Positions 63,210 through 64,000 of a DNA stretch of 64,000 bases are shown here, piece by piece. How positions within the stretch are numbered: the first letter of the stretch is position 1; each line of letters starts with the position of its first letter. The position numbers were made by a program, and so were the translations under genes. The notes below the pieces were generated by a model, which did not search any database, had not been told where the DNA came from, and saw only the letters and a list, made by a program, of their open reading frames with translations. The stretch comes from Actinomyces urinae (GTDB lineage Bacteria > Actinomycetota > Actinomycetes > Actinomycetales > Actinomycetaceae). Where the stretch lies: positions 1,054,001 through 1,118,000 of the forward strand of contig NZ_LT632547.1 in the NCBI RefSeq assembly GCF_900119695.1. The letters are read 5' to 3'.

Positions 63210-64000
63210 ATGAGAGCAAGAAAGTTGCTTAGTTCAGCTGCGGTCGTTGCTACCGCGGCTGGCGTGGGCGTGGCCGCGTGGACGCAGATTGAGCGGCGGA
63301 TGCCGACGTTGCGCCGCTACGTGGTTGACCTGCCCGATGGCCTCGAAACCCCGGCGCTGCGCATACTGCAAATCGCGGACCCTCACCTGTACCCCGGCCA
63401 GGACTTCCTCGTGGACTTCATTCGGGGACTCGCAGATGAAGATTTCGACTTCGTGGTTGCAACGGGCGACAACTTTGGATCTGGTGCAGGCGCGGACATG
63501 GTTAGGCGCGCTTTCGAGCCGCTAACAAGCCGCCCCGGAGCGTTCGTCTTTGGGTCAAACGACTACTATTCTCCGCGTAAGAAGCGCTGGTCCACGTACC
63601 TGACCGGCCCCTCAAAACACAGCAAGAAGCGAAACGTTCCGGACCTACCGTGGGAAGATCTCGCCGGTCTCTTTGAAGCGGCAGGCTGGGTGAATCTAAC
63701 CAATCAGGCGGAAGTCGTTGACGTGCCCGTAAAGGGATCTATTTTTGAGGGCGACGCTGGACAAACTGATCTGGTGCGAGTTGGCTTGATTGGCGTTGAT
63801 GACCCGCACATCAAACGCGACCGCATCCCGGAGCTGCCGGACGGCTGGTACGCGGCTGACACGATTCGCCTGGGCATCACGCACGCCCCTTACCAGAGGG
63901 TTTTGAACGAATACACCTTGGACGATGCGCACTTGATTCTTGCTGGACACACGCACGGAGGGCAGCTGTGCGTGCCCGGGTATGGCGCCTTGGTTACAAA
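63210..64000 (+). CDS. Metallophosphoesterase (cut by window edge)
   Basis: Membrane-anchored calcineurin-type phosphoesterase; ATG 63210 with GGAGGAAA just upstream. The N-terminus LLSSAAVVATAAGVGVAAW is a signal anchor. Metal sites seen are D-x-H in IADPHLYPG, GDN in VVATGDNFGSG, the GSND block (family: GNH/ND), and the late GHTHGGQL. 263 residues are visible; the last few dozen lie beyond the window. Position beside ponA2 equals Rv3683. Confidence 0.9.
   Translation, partial: MRARKLLSSAAVVATAAGVGVAAWTQIERRMPTLRRYVVDLPDGLETPALRILQIADPHLYPGQDFLVDFIRGLADEDFDFVVATGDNFGSGAGADMVRRAFEPLTSRPGAFVFGSNDYYSPRKKRWSTYLTGPSKHSKKRNVPDLPWEDLAGLFEAAGWVNLTNQAEVVDVPVKGSIFEGDAGQTDLVRVGLIGVDDPHIKRDRIPELPDGWYAADTIRLGITHAPYQRVLNEYTLDDAHLILAGHTHGGQLCVPGYGALVT

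Overview
The window is chromosomal DNA of a mid-GC actinobacterium, most likely a member of the Actinomycetaceae (Actinomyces, Trueperella or Arcanobacterium type). Evidence for this is a WhiB protein, a GlxR-type Crp regulator, a DtxR iron box, a DUF4244/TadE pilin-like cluster, a PonA2-type penicillin-binding protein, and gene order shared with the mycobacterial ssd/tad and nth-crp-whiB4-ponA2 regions (recalled from family knowledge, not computed). An anaerobic ribonucleotide reductase and an arginine deiminase point to life with little oxygen. Species cannot be fixed from sequence reading alone.

Region 1 (1-6.4 kb, minus strand) is core: thioredoxin start, asd-lysC, recR, dnaX and ybaK. 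A tRNA-Ser(GGA) follows at 6.56 kb. Region 2 (6.7-17.9 kb) starts just after this tRNA and looks like a defence or accessory island. It holds an AlbA_2/ATPase regulator flanked by AAACTTA repeat arrays, an MmeI-like type IIL restriction-modification enzyme, a partial, internally deleted copy of that enzyme's upstream region and start, a zinc-ribbon/nuclease protein, decayed phage genes (Bro-N type), an Abi_2 protein, an ADP-ribosylglycohydrolase and a broken GIY-YIG nuclease gene. No integrase or CRISPR array was seen.

Region 3 (17.9-24.6 kb) is an iron/siderophore uptake locus: two fused ABC half-transporters (minus) face a FecCD-type permease, lipoprotein and ATPase (plus) across one DtxR-like box. 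Region 4 (24.6-41.4 kb) is mixed: SRP RNA, a Fic protein with 40-bp-spaced upstream repeats, an ArsR/MFS divergent pair, arcA, an acyl-CoA dehydrogenase-like flavoprotein, a LytR_C protein, a uracil permease, a sirtuin, a membrane protein gene broken by a 23-bp tandem duplication, nrdDG, an aldo/keto reductase, a PAP2 phosphatase and two YbjN proteins.

Region 5 (41.4-54.2 kb) is a DUF1998 helicase and a tad (Flp pilus) locus that is split: pilin-like genes at 43.9-45.0 kb, secretion genes at 51.2-54.2 kb, and between them a six-gene sugar cassette (HAD phosphatase, FGGY kinase, aldo/keto reductase, class I aldolase, zinc dehydrogenase, DeoR regulator). TadB and TadC appear fused. Region 6 (54.2-64 kb) carries membrane proteins, an alpha/beta-hydrolase lacking its nucleophile serine, nth, crp/glxR, a DUF4177 protein, a whiB4-like gene, a ponA2-like gene and a metallophosphoesterase cut by the window end.
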